NCBI RefSeq assembly: GCF_015706575.1
Contig: NW_024037059.1
Location: 10,453,730-10,517,729, forward strand
Direction: 5' to 3'
Source: Patiria miniata
Lineage: Eukaryota; Echinodermata; Asteroidea; Valvatida; Asterinidae
DNA: 64,000 nt
Under the pieces are notes generated by a model. It did not search any database and had not been told where the DNA came from. It was given only the letters and a program-made list of their open reading frames with translations. Position 1 is the first letter of the stretch; every line of letters starts with the position of its first letter. The position numbers and the translations under genes are program-made. Below are positions 32,200 through 44,529 of the stretch, in pieces.

Positions 32200-34060
32200 T
32201 ACAGTGTATTAGTAAAAAGGTCCATTCAATGCACCCTCGGTTGGTACGATGGGTATACGAGCGAATCCCTGCAGTTTGGATATAAATAATCAACCACACA
32301 ATGCCTGCACGGAAGCCACCTTGATGTCCTTGATTCATTGTGCACCGACCAGCACCATTCTGGTTGCCTATACAGGCGGAAACTAGTAACTTGTCAGGCT
32401 ATCTGCCTGTACAGACTGATGTTTGATGGGGACACCTCACAAATAATCGATCAGAAAGACAATACGACATTTCACATTTCAAATTTAACGATATCAAAAT
32501 ACCCCTCTATGAAGGTCCCTGCCTCGTGGTTCTCACAGAGTACATTCCCTTGCAAAAATCTTCCATGTACTTCCCACGGGATATATTCCCATGGGAGCCC
32601 ATGGGAATTTCATGGTGAATTGGCCACCTCGTAGCATGGGATTTTTTTCTATGATTTTTTCAATGGCCTTTTTTTCACATGGGACCCATGAAAGGTTTCA
32701 GAATCCCACGTCATTGCCCAAAGGATTCAAAAACTTTCCCACTGTGCTTTTCCTTAGCAACTTTCCTATAAGATATTTACAATTGTTATACCTCTGTCTT
32801 TACTACAGTATTTTCATTGGCCTAGAACAATCACGTGTTAAGTTTATAAACAGTCATGGCACACTGTGCCATGACTTTGTGTGTAGGGTACGTACGGTGT
32901 GAAACGCTTCTATCGTTGGTACCCACTCGCACTATTTTCACCATGTTTTCACACGAGTGGGAGCAGTGAACTAGCAGACGATCATCTGTTTCGAGCACGC
33001 GACATGATTGTGAGTTTCGATTGTCATGTTTGTTGTGTTTACTGCTGTTTGCTTTCGTGATTTTTACATCAAAATCCAAAGAATCCAAAAGGTATAACAA
33101 AACAATTGTTGACTGTTGTGATGTGGAATATGACGTTTTTAACACCCTCGGGGCACATAGCACCCTCGGGTGTTTAAAACCACATATCTCACATATCACA
33201 GCAGTCCACAATTGTTAATTACATTTTTAGCCCATGTGATTTATACTATTCACCTAATGGGATCGATCAGCGCCCATCACGAGACTTTGATGGGGATTGT
33301 CTCACGTAGGAAGTGTCTTAACTCTTAAGCACTCAATGACCAATGTCAACATTATTGCTCCTATACCACTTTTCAGTTGTACCATTTATTATCACCATGT
33401 TCCCAATTTTCATAAATGTTTCCAGTCATAATAACAACTGAATTAAAATTATCCACATTTCTTTAATCTGCATATTTTCCACATAAAAAAAACACTGTAG
33501 GCCTATGCTTCATTTGACTTCACTTATAAACAGAGAAAAAATTAAAAATTGCAATTAGAACACTCATAATTAACACCTTCCTCGAAAAATATCCTATGGT
33601 GTTCTCATGGTGTTCCCATGGTATCCAATAATGTTTACCCCCATGGTGTTCCCTTGGTGAAATTCCGCATAGTGTTTTTGTGGTCGCAATAGTGTTCCCA
33701 TGAGTTTTCCGTGGTCAGCATAAAAAATCATGATAACCATTTAATCATGATAACGCATTTAATCAAATCGTAAAGGCCGATTAAGACAATAAATCCCATC
33801 TTGTTGGAGTGCAATGGGTCTATTATGGTTTCAATGGCATACACATGTTGTCCAGAATAGCCCCATGGTGTTCCCATACTGTCTTTTAAATACTTTTAAC
33901 ATTCCAAAGGAGACCAGTAGATTCCACTGAATGGGCCACCCAGATAACATAAGGAATAAATAATAAATAAAAAAATATTTTAGAATACATATTTCGGTTG
34001 AAATAATGCATATGTCAGACCAAGAATAAAAATTAGAATTTTTTTTTTCTTATGTTCATC
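32200..34060. other. No gene recognised
   Basis: AT-rich DNA with clusters of CCATGGG-like palindromic words near 32570-32690 and GGTGTTCCCATGG words near 33590-33860. These two clusters may be related low-copy repeats. No splice-bounded coding frame is convincing. Confidence 0.5.
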
Positions 34061-34079
34061 GGTGCTACTTTTACTGTTC

Positions 34080-35420
34080 GGGATTACCCTCAGAACTGCA
34101 GGTGAGAGGTAATCTGGGGGTAATCCCGGGTAATTCGAACGATGCCATTTTGACCTGTAGCCTTAACAACCTGTAGGAATGGTCGCAAATATAAATTAAA
34201 AAACATGTGTATTGTTGGAACCCGACCTGTACTTTGTCTTGGCGCATCCATCTTAGAAAAACTGTCATTGAGTGGTCGGGCACAACCCGACCACTCTTTG
34301 GAGTTGTTCCGGTTAATCTTTGTTTCTTTTTTTTTCCGGACAATACTTCTCCGCGGGTTTTTTCCTAGACGGTTTATGATATGAACTTGTAACTTTCAAT
34401 ATATATCGACTCTCATCCCAAGTGGTGCATATTACTCTGACGTCACGATGACGTCACCGGGTGTCAAATTACAAGCGATTTTTGGTCAAAATATGACAAT
34501 TTTCTGTCAATTATAACTCATGAACAAAATGAACGATCACGTTCATACTTTATGATCTGATGGACAATACCTTGATAAACATTTTTGATTGAGTCAAAGT
34601 CGTTTGACCTTTCCTTTCGGGGCTACCGGAAGGTCAAAGTAAGGTGAATTCAAAATGAAGACGTTAGCTTAAAATCAAAACAAAGCAAAATTTCTTCCGA
34701 ACGGTTTATGGTATGATCATAAAACATACTGTGAACTTGTTCCATGTTACGAAGATTTATAAATTTTGTTACGTCATCATGACGTCATCAGGTATCAAAA
34801 TACAAGTGATTTAAGGGCAAAATTTGACAAAATAGTTTGCGCTATATCTTTTGAACTAAATAGAGTTTCGTGTTCATTTTTTCGTGAGGTTGTAGACTAT
34901 GCCATGAGAAACATTTCTTGTCCCAGACACAAAACCGCTTGACCTTTACTTCCGGTGTTACCGGTAGTGCAATAAAAACTGAATATAACTCAAAGCGGAA
35001 GCATTTTACTACAGACATATATATTATTGGTAAGCCCAAATAACGATACCATTACAATGTTCACCTTTTGCTCTCAAAACTGTGACGTCATCAAACCGGA
35101 AGTTCGGTGTTACAAATACATACATTTACATTTTCCAAATGTTCACACGTTATTTAACTTCACAATGAACATCCACTCCGAACTAAATCAGTATTTCCTT
35201 CCCGTTTTTGACTAATGACGTTATCAAGCCAGAAATAACTTGTATGTGTACATTGAATGTTTACTGAAATTAAATTGATTATCCTGGAAAGGATTGAATT
35301 TCCTGATACTCATTTTTTTTCTGAGATAGAAATATTCATTACTTAACTGGACAGTGTTTCATAAAATTGTTGTCTACCCGACCACTCTGCGTTTGTAACA
35401 ACAAACGCGAATCTCTAGTT
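34080..35420. repeat. CRE-rich repeat, two diverged tandem units
   Basis: A unit marked by ACGGTTTATG and by TGACGTCA-containing tracts recurs with an offset of about 335 bp (34366 and 34700), and a third, more diverged unit may follow near 35080. GAGTGGTCGGGCACAACCCG begins a perfect palindrome at 34271-34299, and CCGACCACTCTGCGTTTG closes the block near 35375. It resembles the 53.6-58.5 kb satellite in layout (TGACGTCA pairs, CCGG tracts, long AT-rich spacers) but not closely in sequence. Confidence 0.65.
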
Positions 35421-35828
35421 TAGTTTGTAATAAGAAGTCCAAAAGGAAAGGTATATTGGGGATTACCACCACTGACCCCCCCCCCCTTATGAAACTGTTT
35501 CAATTGTTTTGTTTTGTTTTTACAAAATTTACCGCTGCACTAGGTTCAATTTTATTACATTATTTTCGTAGACTTCGCCGGGGCACTGTCCAGAAAAATT
35601 CCTACTCCACTAAAAAAGACCACAATTCCTACCACAGGATTTTTCTTCGCTTTTCCTTGTTTATCTCTCTCAGTCCTCTACCAAAATATTCTCTCAGCAG
35701 CAAGAACTATATTCTTTTTCTTCTTAAACTCTACCACTATGACAAATCTATTTAACATAGCCTATTAAGACATTAAAAACATCTTCATCTATATATATAT
35801 TTTTTTTACAGTTGTAAAGAATTCTTCG

Positions 35829-36004
35829 CACCACTAAAAGGAGGCATTGTGAAACAGTTTGATTATAATTGGTCCTGTGGAAATAAACATGGTGACGGGG
35901 GACACGTCTTTAACCACTTTTGTATTTTGGTCGATTTTTTTCTTCTTCACAGAAACAATTATTCTGTAATCAAACTGTTTCACAATTCCTCCTTTTAGTG
36001 GTGC
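35829..36004. mobile_element. 176-bp MITE
   Basis: Inverted ends of about 38 bp begin GCACCACTAAAAGGAGG on both strands and differ at one position. They run to TGAAACAGTTTGATTA. The interior is unique and AT-rich. There is no coding potential. Confidence 0.9.
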
Positions 36005-36035
36005 GCTCTTCAAACACATTTGTTTTCTCTCAATG

Positions 36036-36243
36036 AATAGACCGATCCAGTAAGCACTGCCCCATGGTGTTTAGACCAATCACAGCCGTGATTTAGGCCC
36101 GACGTGCGTGCACAAAAGTCCGACATGCGTGCACGTACGCGCGTATGATGCACGCGGCAGGAAAATGCAGCGTGGCATTGGAGAGGAGCACTTGTTCATT
36201 TGCCCAGTGCGCAGTGGGCGGGGCTTACTGAATCGGTCCATTG
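36036..36243. mobile_element. 208-bp MITE
   Basis: The left end is AGACCGATCCAGTAAGC, and the reverse complement of the right end is GGACCGATTCAGTAAGC. The interior is GC-rich with GTGCGTGCAC palindromes. It stands only 30 bp from the previous MITE. The stretch from 36250 to 37320 that follows shows nothing recognisable. Confidence 0.85.
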
Positions 36244-37324
36244 CCAATGTGTTTGTTTTGTCTTAAAGCTACAGTCCATCATTTGTAATTTGTGCATTTT
36301 GTTCGTTTGAAGCAACAAAAGAGTTCAAAATCTAATGAAGGATACTAAGCAACTAACCTGATGACGTTTCAGCTAAGCTTCAGCTGTACATTCCTAGAAA
36401 AACAGCATTCTAAGATCTCAATTTCCAATAAAAAGTTACTGAATCATGTTTTGAATTGCAGCTATACGCGACGTAGCGCACTGATCCGACGAATTATAAC
36501 AACCGCGCGCGGATGTGCGTCGTTCCAATACTTGTGCGCGCTGCGCTGAATAACAAAACGAGCTACTAATTTAAATTTTCCTACGGTGCTTCTTAAGAGT
36601 CACCGTTGGAAATGCCTTCTTTCGTTAATTACTTCAAAATGACAGCTTCCCAGAAAGAATAATTTCACAGAGAGTTTAGTCCCCTTACTATCTTTCAATC
36701 AAGTTTGTTTTTCAACAATAATTACGCCAGTTACTTTTCGGATGGCTGCAAATGATGGACTATAGCTTTAACAAAATAAAATTCTTTGATTTGGGGAGTC
36801 TGTAAGCCTCCAAAAAAAGGCTTTCATGTTGTGCGCAAAAGAACCCTGTTTTTGCTGTTGGGCCGCAAATAATTCGAATTTAATACAGAAATAATTCAAT
36901 GACTAATCTTTAGTTATTTTTTTTCGTTCCATTTCTCATTCAAAGTAAATAACATTTATATTGCAAGTAAAAAAAGCAATTAAAAACGAATCTATCTTTC
37001 GGGGAGAATTCGATATAGCATGAGGAGTACATCTTTAATCACACGAAAAACGAATATTTTATTATCTAGATAGGCTAGCAGTTTATTGAGATACATCAGT
37101 TGCATTATACACCACATTTCCACAACATTGCATTATTTGTAATTCGGGGACTAAGCCTGCTCTAAATCATGTTATAAACTTATTTTAAGGGAAATCGCTT
37201 TATTTTTGTTTGTTTGCCATAATGTCCGACTGAAGAAATTACACCTTTTTCGTGTACTGTCAGTTGTTTTTAATATGATCGGAAAACGGGACCGTGCGAC
37301 AAGATCTGGTATTGCGTCATATAT

Positions 37325-39026
37325 TTACAATTTCCGCACTATAACCTCATAGGGATATGGATGATATTGTGTCAGCCCTTGAGACTCATCCTTCCTTATG
37401 AGTGACTCTCCCTCCCTGCCAGGCACCTTGGTGAAGGAGTAGCGACCGAAGAGCCAACAGAACAGAATGAAGATCTCACCCTTGGCGAAGTTCTCTCCAA
37501 GACATGAGCGACGACCGAGGCCGAAGGGCATGTAGCTCTCTGTGGGCTTGATCAACTGCAGACCGCTGGCGTCTAAGAAACGTTCTGCTTACAATCCGGG
37601 ACGAATTTGGTTTGTTGAGACATAATTAAAAAATAACATGACTTCTTGCAGTATCCTTAGCGACACAGTCAACACCATCAGGACCTCATGAAACAAACCA
37701 CAGGTGCTCAGAACCCACTTACACTCAACCAAAAAAGAAAGTCCTCCCCCCCCCCTCCAATACTTTTTTATCTAATTAAAAGAATACTGGGCACATCTCG
37801 CTCAAATAACAAGTAATCAGTACAGAAATTCCTTAGCAATCCAGCCATACTCTTTATTTGGCCCAAAACAGTGATAATGTGTACACATTTTATGCAATAT
37901 TTATGACAAATGACACCAAAAATAGCTGCACTTTTGTTTACGTGCAGTTTGTGGTTCCCACTCACTCTGCACATATAGAAAAGTACAACTTTTTTTGGCA
38001 CTATTCGTCATAAATTGCATAATTTTGTACACATTATCACTGTTTTGGGCCAAATAAAGGCTGGATTGCTAAGGAATATCTGTACTGATCAGTCGTAATT
38101 TGAGCAAGATGTTCCCAGTAGTTTTTGAGTTAGACAAAAGGGTATTAAGGGGGGACTTTCTTTTTGGCTGAGTATATATTCAAGAGTGCACACAACTCTT
38201 CCATGAAAACCTGTATAGTGTTCCGTGGGAACTAATTTCGGAGGCATATACGCCCGTCGAAATCAGACTAGCTAGCACCACATACAATGCATACAAAGCA
38301 TGTGACAATTTGGTGTGAGAAAGCAACAATGAGGGCATTTATTTTTAAACGGCGTTTTCGAAAAGGGGCGTATGAATGGAATCAAGACTAGTAGGTATAG
38401 GGCTCCTGACCTCAACTCTTACAGGTTTGACCCAGCCCCTTTGGTGCCAAAAGATATAAAAATGAACTAAATAGCACATGCCTGCTAACCCCCCCCCCCC
38501 GCCCCCCCCCCCCTTCCCAGACAGGTAAACCTCCCTCTTCAACCAAACCTGGAATCCGCCTCTGTCTTAGGCCTACTTAAACTCCTCACCTGGTTTGATC
38601 TTGAAAGGTTCGTCCCAATGATCCTGGTTGTAATGAACAGCCCACTGGTTGACCATAACCATGGTATTCTTTGGGATCTTAAATCCGCCTAAAAGATAAA
38701 AGAAAAGGGAATAGGTCAACAATTTAAACAAATACAAATCGTTGTATCTTTATTCGTACAACGATAGGCGCTGAAATGACTTCGTGAATGCTACATACCT
38801 AAAATATGTAAAAGACGAGATTTAAATAATAACTTTCAGGAACCTTCGACCATTTTGCATTTTTAATCATGAATTGAGTAGTTTCACTTACGAAAGGTCA
38901 TGTCCCTTGTTGTCGATTTGGGTAATCCAACCGGCGCTGATACACCGTACCGGTAGACCTCCATCAAGGTAGCCTCGGTATAGGGCATAGAGCCTCTGTC
39001 TGACAGACACGGCAGGCGGTCTTGAC
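37325..39026 (-). CDS. Cytochrome P450, last three exons
   Basis: Three minus-strand exons join in phase: 38892-39026, 38590-38688 and 37325-37584. The first carries RLPCLSDRGSMPYTEATLME followed by VYR, the K-helix ExxR pair. The second gives IPKNTMVMVNQWAVHYNQD and closes on the PERFLD motif across the intron. The third has the heme-binding loop FGLGRRSCLGENFA, whose cysteine is the axial ligand, and ends in VIVRKL and a stop at 37325. The order and spacing fit the CYP2-clan (CYP1/17/2-like), membrane-bound monooxygenases of the endoplasmic reticulum. All key residues in this half are intact. The N-terminal exons are absent from the window upstream, where a MITE sits 10 bp beyond the first acceptor, so this is either a truncated copy or a gene with a very long intron. 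Confidence 0.9.
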
Positions 39027-39036
39027 CTATGACCTG

Positions 39037-39599
39037 CACCCGATTTCACGAAGCGCTGCGACAAGTCGCAACTCGAGTTACGAGTCGCAACTCGTCGTAT
39101 CTTCCATTTCACGAAAGTTGCGATGTGTTGAACGCGTCGTAAGTTCCTTGACAACGGCTTAAAACACGTCGCAAGTTACGATGTGTCTAGTGGTCATCGC
39201 GAAATTTTAAAGAGGCTTTTCTAAGCCAGTTTTATGCCACAAACATTACATTAACGAGATTATAATACCGAGGCAGTGTGTGTAAAGTTGTAAATAGAAA
39301 ATTCATTGAATAATTATGAATTAGACCGGAATATTAGAGTTGAAATTTCAAAGAAGCTAAAGAGCTGGGATCCGACAACTCTTTGTTGAATATCAGACGA
39401 CTATTTACTGTACGCTGACTAAAGACATAAAACAGTCACCGAGTTGTGCTATAAATACACCTACGACGCGTCGCACTTACGACGTGTTTAGTGAAATGGA
39501 TCGCAGGACGCGTCGCAGCTGCGACGCATCGTAGAGTTACGACGCGTCGCAGCGCTGCGATGCATCGTTAGTTACGAAGAGTTTGGTGAAATCGGGTGC
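39037..39599. mobile_element. 563-bp foldback MITE beside the P450 acceptor
   Basis: Both ends read GCACCCGATTTCAC inward. The arms continue with many CGTCGCAACTC and GACGCGTCGCAG words in both directions, while the centre (39190-39470) is AT-rich. The left end lies 10 bp from the intron/exon border at 39026, close enough to replace the polypyrimidine tract of that acceptor. Confidence 0.85.
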
Positions 39600-41480
39600 T
39601 GCCGCGGTAGCTTTTAACAATTGAGCACTGCACATGCGCTCAACCCCCATCGCGTGAGACTGACGCGCGCGTACGCAACACAGTTGCGGGCGCGGGTATT
39701 TATCAGCACCCAGACTCTAAGCGGTCTGAAACAGAGTAATTAAAACTTCTCGAGCACACATTTATTCCCTTAATAAAACATTTAAATTTTTTACATTATC
39801 ACACAGAAAATGTCAAACATGTACACATTCCGAACACATACATTTACATACACCAATGTTGCAGTAGTAAAGAGGAAGGAGGGGGACCTAGGACTCAGGC
39901 GTAGGAACAGGGGGAGACCTGAAAGGGCCTGGCAAGGTAAAAAAAAAAGAAAAAAAAAAAGGGAAATTTCAGCCAACAGGACGGAGGAAAAAGCTATAAA
40001 GAGGGCAATGTGGGTGGAACATGTATTAAAAAGGGAGAAATTTAACATGTAAATACACAGAATGCTAGCAATTAACACATAAAACCCCACCATCGGGAGG
40101 AAAAAAAGAGAGAAAAAAATTCTAAAAAAACAAAACAAATGGCCCGATATAACAGCATGTTATAGCTAGGAAAAATTGCACATTCAAGGGCCTTATGTGA
40201 TGCTCAAATTCAAGCCAAACTAGGGACCTTGTAAAAATGAAAAGGAATATTGCACAGATCTTACACTCACAAATGATGGCTACTAGGGCTAATATCATGG
40301 AGCGCCTAAAGGAAAGTGAAAATGGCCAAACTCGATATCCCTATGTCCCTAAAAAAAACCACAATAACTGCATGTGTCAGTAAAAAAAAAACCAAAAATT
40401 TGGCATAGAGAGTTCTTGCTGTCCGACTATGGGCCTTTTGCACGAGTCGGTCATATTGAATTGAAAGTGAGATAAAATCTTCATTTTCGGAACTTGCGAA
40501 GAGAACTGAAAGCAAGTAAATTACTAATTAATTCAAGTCCGCTTCAATGAATAATTTAAAATTTGTAATTAAACATTCCCTAATGTTTTAAGCCGGATTT
40601 AAAAAAAAAAGACAGTAAAATAGGCTGCATAAATATTCTGGCGCCATCCCATTCAACAGTTAACAAAGGGAATTCGACAAAAATGGCCAACTCGTACATA
40701 ATATATCCCTACCCTTAGGGGTAACCTCACTATCACTTTTCGGCTGCGCCCCTTCTCTGACAGCCTCTAAAGTATTCTGTTCTTGATTAGCTGATCTCTC
40801 CAGAGTAGAGGTACAGTGGGAGAAAGATCGCCTTTCTAAAGAGATGGACTTCTGACTATATTGGGTGGGTAAGAGCCGAGAAATGCAGCGGGGGGGGGGG
40901 GGGGCATCATCAAAAAGGGGCACTTGCTCACTAAAAGGCATCGTCCGTCAGTCCAGCAGCGTATCCAGTCTTTTTTTTTTTTTTTTTTTTTTGGCGCATC
41001 CGTGCGGGGGGGGGGGGGGGGGGTTACCATCTTCCAAAATAGGGGGCACTCTTCAAAACCGGCCAGTATGCAAACTACGCATTATGTGCCCATTTTCAGG
41101 GCACACTGTAAGGGTTTTGGGGCTTGGTTTTCATATTCCTCGTTCATAGCAGAACTCTCTATACCATTTAGGGAAATGATTACTGAAAACAAATTATCCG
41201 AAATTTTAGGGCCAGTTTTGTTTTCATCTCGAGGGGGCACATTTTATGCTCGAGGGGCACATTAATATTTGTTAATTCCTGCCGTGTAATATATTTATTC
41301 CCATCTTAAGGTATATTCTTTATTTCTTTATTTTTTGAAAAGTTTATTTTGATGATTCTGCTTACACACCTTTACTTAAATAAGATTTTCTTCAGTACAT
41401 AAGTGACCGAATAATTATGAGGAAATATTAACGATCCAAAATGGCTACTATTTTACCCCAAAATTGGGTGCATTTACCTT
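39600..41480. other. No gene recognised; homopolymer runs
   Basis: The tract includes purine-rich DNA near 39870-39990 and poly-G and poly-T runs near 40893-41025. The open frames in this interval are products of these runs. A GGGGCAC-rich patch at 41040-41260 vaguely resembles the hAT minisatellite. Confidence 0.5.
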
Positions 41481-41488
41481 GTCTCCTG

Positions 41489-41880
41489 ATATCATCAAGT
41501 AGTCTTGCCAAACCTGAGAATTGATGAGCTTCAAATTCACCAAGTTGCTTACTGGCACAGTTACTCTATTGAAACCTTATTGAAAATCATGTGAACAATG
41601 ATAACATTGTGATATTTAGCCCAGCAAATAAAAACCGGGGGAAACGAGGTGTCTGTTAATTGGCCTAATTAGTGAAGGGTTGCCTAACGTGGGAGACTTG
41701 AAAAAGTTCAAGGAAATTCCCAGAATTATTGAAAAGAAATTGCTGGGCTAAATATCACAACGTTATCATTGTTCACATGATTTTTCCATAACATTTTAAT
41801 AGGGTAACTGTGCCAGTAAGCAACTTCGTGGATTTGAAGCTCATCAAACCTGAGGTTTGTCAAGACAACTTGAAGATATC
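41489..41880. mobile_element. Foldback element, about 390 bp
   Basis: The left arm 41489-41640 and the right arm 41735-41880 are imperfect inverted copies. Shared words include GCTTACTGGCACAGTTAC, ATGTGAACAATGATAAC and TGATATTTAGCCCAGCA. The spacer is about 95 bp. There is no coding frame. Confidence 0.8.
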
Positions 41881-41944
41881 TTCAAGAATACATACATCTT
41901 CTGAATCGATTATAGTAATATTACGTTCGAGAATATTACATCAT

Positions 41945-43260
41945 CACCCTATATAAAGGGAAAGGCCACCGCACCGAATGCAGCAGCTACAGACCTATCA
42001 CACTTCTCTCTGTCCCCGAGAAAGTCTTTGCTCATGTATTACTGGCACGTCTAGCTTGACCCTCTGCTCACAAAACACAGATGACCTTGGCAGTCCGGGG
42101 TGCAGAAGTGCAAAAAAAATTCCCATAGCCGCTAGTGCCAAATGCCCATACTTCAAAATTCTTTTTAAAATACTCAGAACTCTCACAGGTATTTAAGCTG
42201 CACAGAAAAATGATGATCGACATGTCATCTTTCAATTTCTTTTCATTCTTTGGTGGGTTGACCATTGACTTTTCGAGAAATTCTCGCCCAAAGAAGACGA
42301 CCCCTATTTTCCCCAAAGCGGAACGGTAGCCATCTTGAAAACGATCCCTCCACAACATGGCAAAATAGCGCCACTTTCGAGCCCATTTGTATCCAAAATG
42401 CTCAGAATTGGAAGTCCCGAGTCCGGGCCAGAGGTTCATTGCCATATCTCTTCAATACCCCAATGTTATGGCTCTCAGAACTCTCTAATTTAGAATATTT
42501 GGAGGGTATAACTTTTATTCATGAGCTCGGCGGATGGGTTTAGGCCTATTTACAGGTGAGCACCCTCCGGTTTCACTGCTGGGCGCTCCACGGTCAACGC
42601 CATTCTTGCCCTTCGTTTGTTGTATGAACTGCATCGGGAATTCAATCAACCCCTGTATGTGGCTTACGTCGATCTGAAGCATTTGACTTGGTTGACAGAA
42701 ATGCCCTCTGGATAGCTCTTCAAGGCAACGGGGTTCCTGGACATCTTCTTAACCTCATTAAAGATCTCCATAATAACACCACCGCGAAGGTCCGCCAAGG
42801 AAGTAGCACCTCACCGAGTTTCCTTTAAGATCAAGGGTAAGACAGGGATGTATCTTGGCTCCATCCCCCTTTTGCTGTGCCATGGATAGGATCCTTGAGC
42901 GAGCAACGGCAAATGCGGAAATCTCCATCGGTCAGTTCAACTTCTATGACCTCACCTATGCAGACGACGTTGCTCTAACCGACCATACAACCAACTCCAT
43001 CACGCTCGATCTGTTTCGGCAAGAGATATCCTACCTTGGCCTCAAGATTTCATGGCAGAAAACCAATCTCCAAGACATACCCGGGGAAAACATACCTGCA
43101 AACATAGTCCTGCACGGACAATCCACTAAAGCTGTCAACGACTTCATCTACCTTGGCAGCAAGATCTCTAACACAGAATGTGGTGAGCCTGACACTCTAA
43201 GGAGATTAGGTCTCGCCTCATCAGCCATGAACAGCCTATACACAGAGTGTGGAAGTTGAG
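41945..43260 (+). pseudogene. LINE reverse transcriptase fragment
   Basis: The plus strand first shows YKGKGHRTECSSYRPITLLS followed by VPEKVFAHVLLARL (finger domain). After a 450-bp interruption (about 42095-42560) it resumes with GRSTVNAILALRLLYELHRE, PLYVAYVDLK, FDLVDRNALW, then from 42855 AMDRILER and FYDLTYADDVALTDHT (catalytic YADD). It ends with FIYLGSKISNTECGEPDTLR and GLASSAMNSLY. The family is a non-LTR element of the RTE/Jockey/CR1 range. At least one frame change after VDLK, a frame change with stops near 42830 and the insertion make it inactive. No endonuclease domain or 3' tail is seen. Confidence 0.88.
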
Positions 43261-44028
43261 GAGGTTCAAACTCGCTACCAGAATAGCAATACAGGACTTG
43301 TGTCATCCCAGTTTTTCTCTACGGGTCTGAAAACTACGAGTCCAAACGCGCCCGGTAAACCAATTGGCTTTGAACTCCGCGTGCAGACATGAGTTGACAG
43401 ATTGTGCCTTTTCTTCGCGTGTCAGGCGACTATTTCACGGTCTACATGCATACGTGCTTGTCACACAATAACTATTTCACCTTTGTCCTCTTCTTTGGAA
43501 AACTTTCTTTCAAATTTTAATGCATTGGAAAACCTTGACAAGTTGGCTGTACTCTGTGAACAAAATGCAGCTTTCTTGTCACAATAGAACTGTTTTCACG
43601 TTTGAACAAATAAAACATTCACTGGCACATGTTTTTTTTTTTTTTTTGAGGGGGGCTTGTGTTGGCCTTGGAAAGTTTGAAAAGCGTATGGGAACGTAGC
43701 ATTAGTCAGAGAGCGGAAGACCAAGCCTCTCCCCCCCCCCCCCCCCCTCTCTCTCTCTTTCTCTCATGCAGTCGTGGCTATGGCTACCTGTTATGCCTTT
43801 GCGCACTACTGTGGCAATCTGAAGTCGCAGACTTGACCAACTTGGTCCCCTGCATGGCTATATGTCTTGTTATTAGAATGCACTGGGTTACATTTTTAAT
43901 ACCATAACTTAGTGTATGCGTATGCTCAGCTGTTATTGACGCTTTCGCAATGACGAAGGAAGTCGACTTGTGGCCGGCAGCAACATACATCAAGTTTGCT
44001 CTTTGATCACAAATCGCCTGCAGGATGC

Positions 44029-44114
44029 ATGGCGCGTTGGAACAGCTTCGAAGATTATCATCTGCAGAATAATCATGAGAGAAATGCCTGTTTTAACCAC
44101 TTCGACCGCGACAG
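44029..44114 (+). pseudogene. Nicotinamidase exon-1-like fragment
   Basis: An ATG at 44029 opens MARWNSFEDYHLQNNHERNA and ends CFNHFDRDR at a GTAAGC donor. The true gene starts MARWSGFDAVYHP and ends CFKHFDKDR at the same phase (28 against 29 full codons). The first half of the EF-hand loop (D-R-D-R) is kept. No match to exons 2-6 was found between here and the last-exon copy at 47154. The pair is therefore a gutted paralogue lying head-to-head with the intact gene, or exon 1 of a gene whose other exons I failed to see. Confidence 0.72.
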
Positions 44115-44219
44115 GTAAGCCTCGTAATCATCATGAGCCTGTACATGTCTTAAATCTGCTCGCGACTAGTCTATGTGTCAAAAAGCATGGTCTAATTGTC
44201 AGAATGCTTGGTGTGGCCA

Positions 44220-44402
44220 AGGGCGTAACTAGGGTTAACATTCTGAGGGGGCATCCGGGGTGGAAATATTTTTCAAGGGGTGCCCCTGAAGGCAAGTTTT
44301 GCTCAATGCAAGATTTCAAATGGGAGAGGGGCACCAGGGGGTGGGGGCTGAACATCCGCGGCTGGGGGCACGTGCCCCCCCCTCCCCTAGTTACGCTACT
44401 GG
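44220..44402. mobile_element. MITE of hAT-like type
   Basis: The left end reads AGGGCGTAACTAGGG and the reverse complement of the right end reads GTAGCGTAACTAGGGGAGG. The interior is GGGGCA-rich. It lies 105 bp behind the exon-1-like fragment, where intron 1 would be. Confidence 0.75.
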
Positions 44403-44529
44403 GTGTAACACAAAACACACCCAGTGCTTCTCGTGTAACAGTTTCGTCTATAATTCATGTGGCCATAATTTTATGGCAAATGACACATGAGACGATAGAG
44501 GCCGAGTACTGGAAATCTCAGTTGTGAAA

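Noticed and set aside
40836-41265. Proline- and glycine-rich frames
   Set aside because: Arise from poly-G and poly-T runs.
43970-44527. Open frame of 185 codons as a gene
   Set aside because: It runs through the exon-1-like donor and a MITE in another frame and has no recognisable motif.
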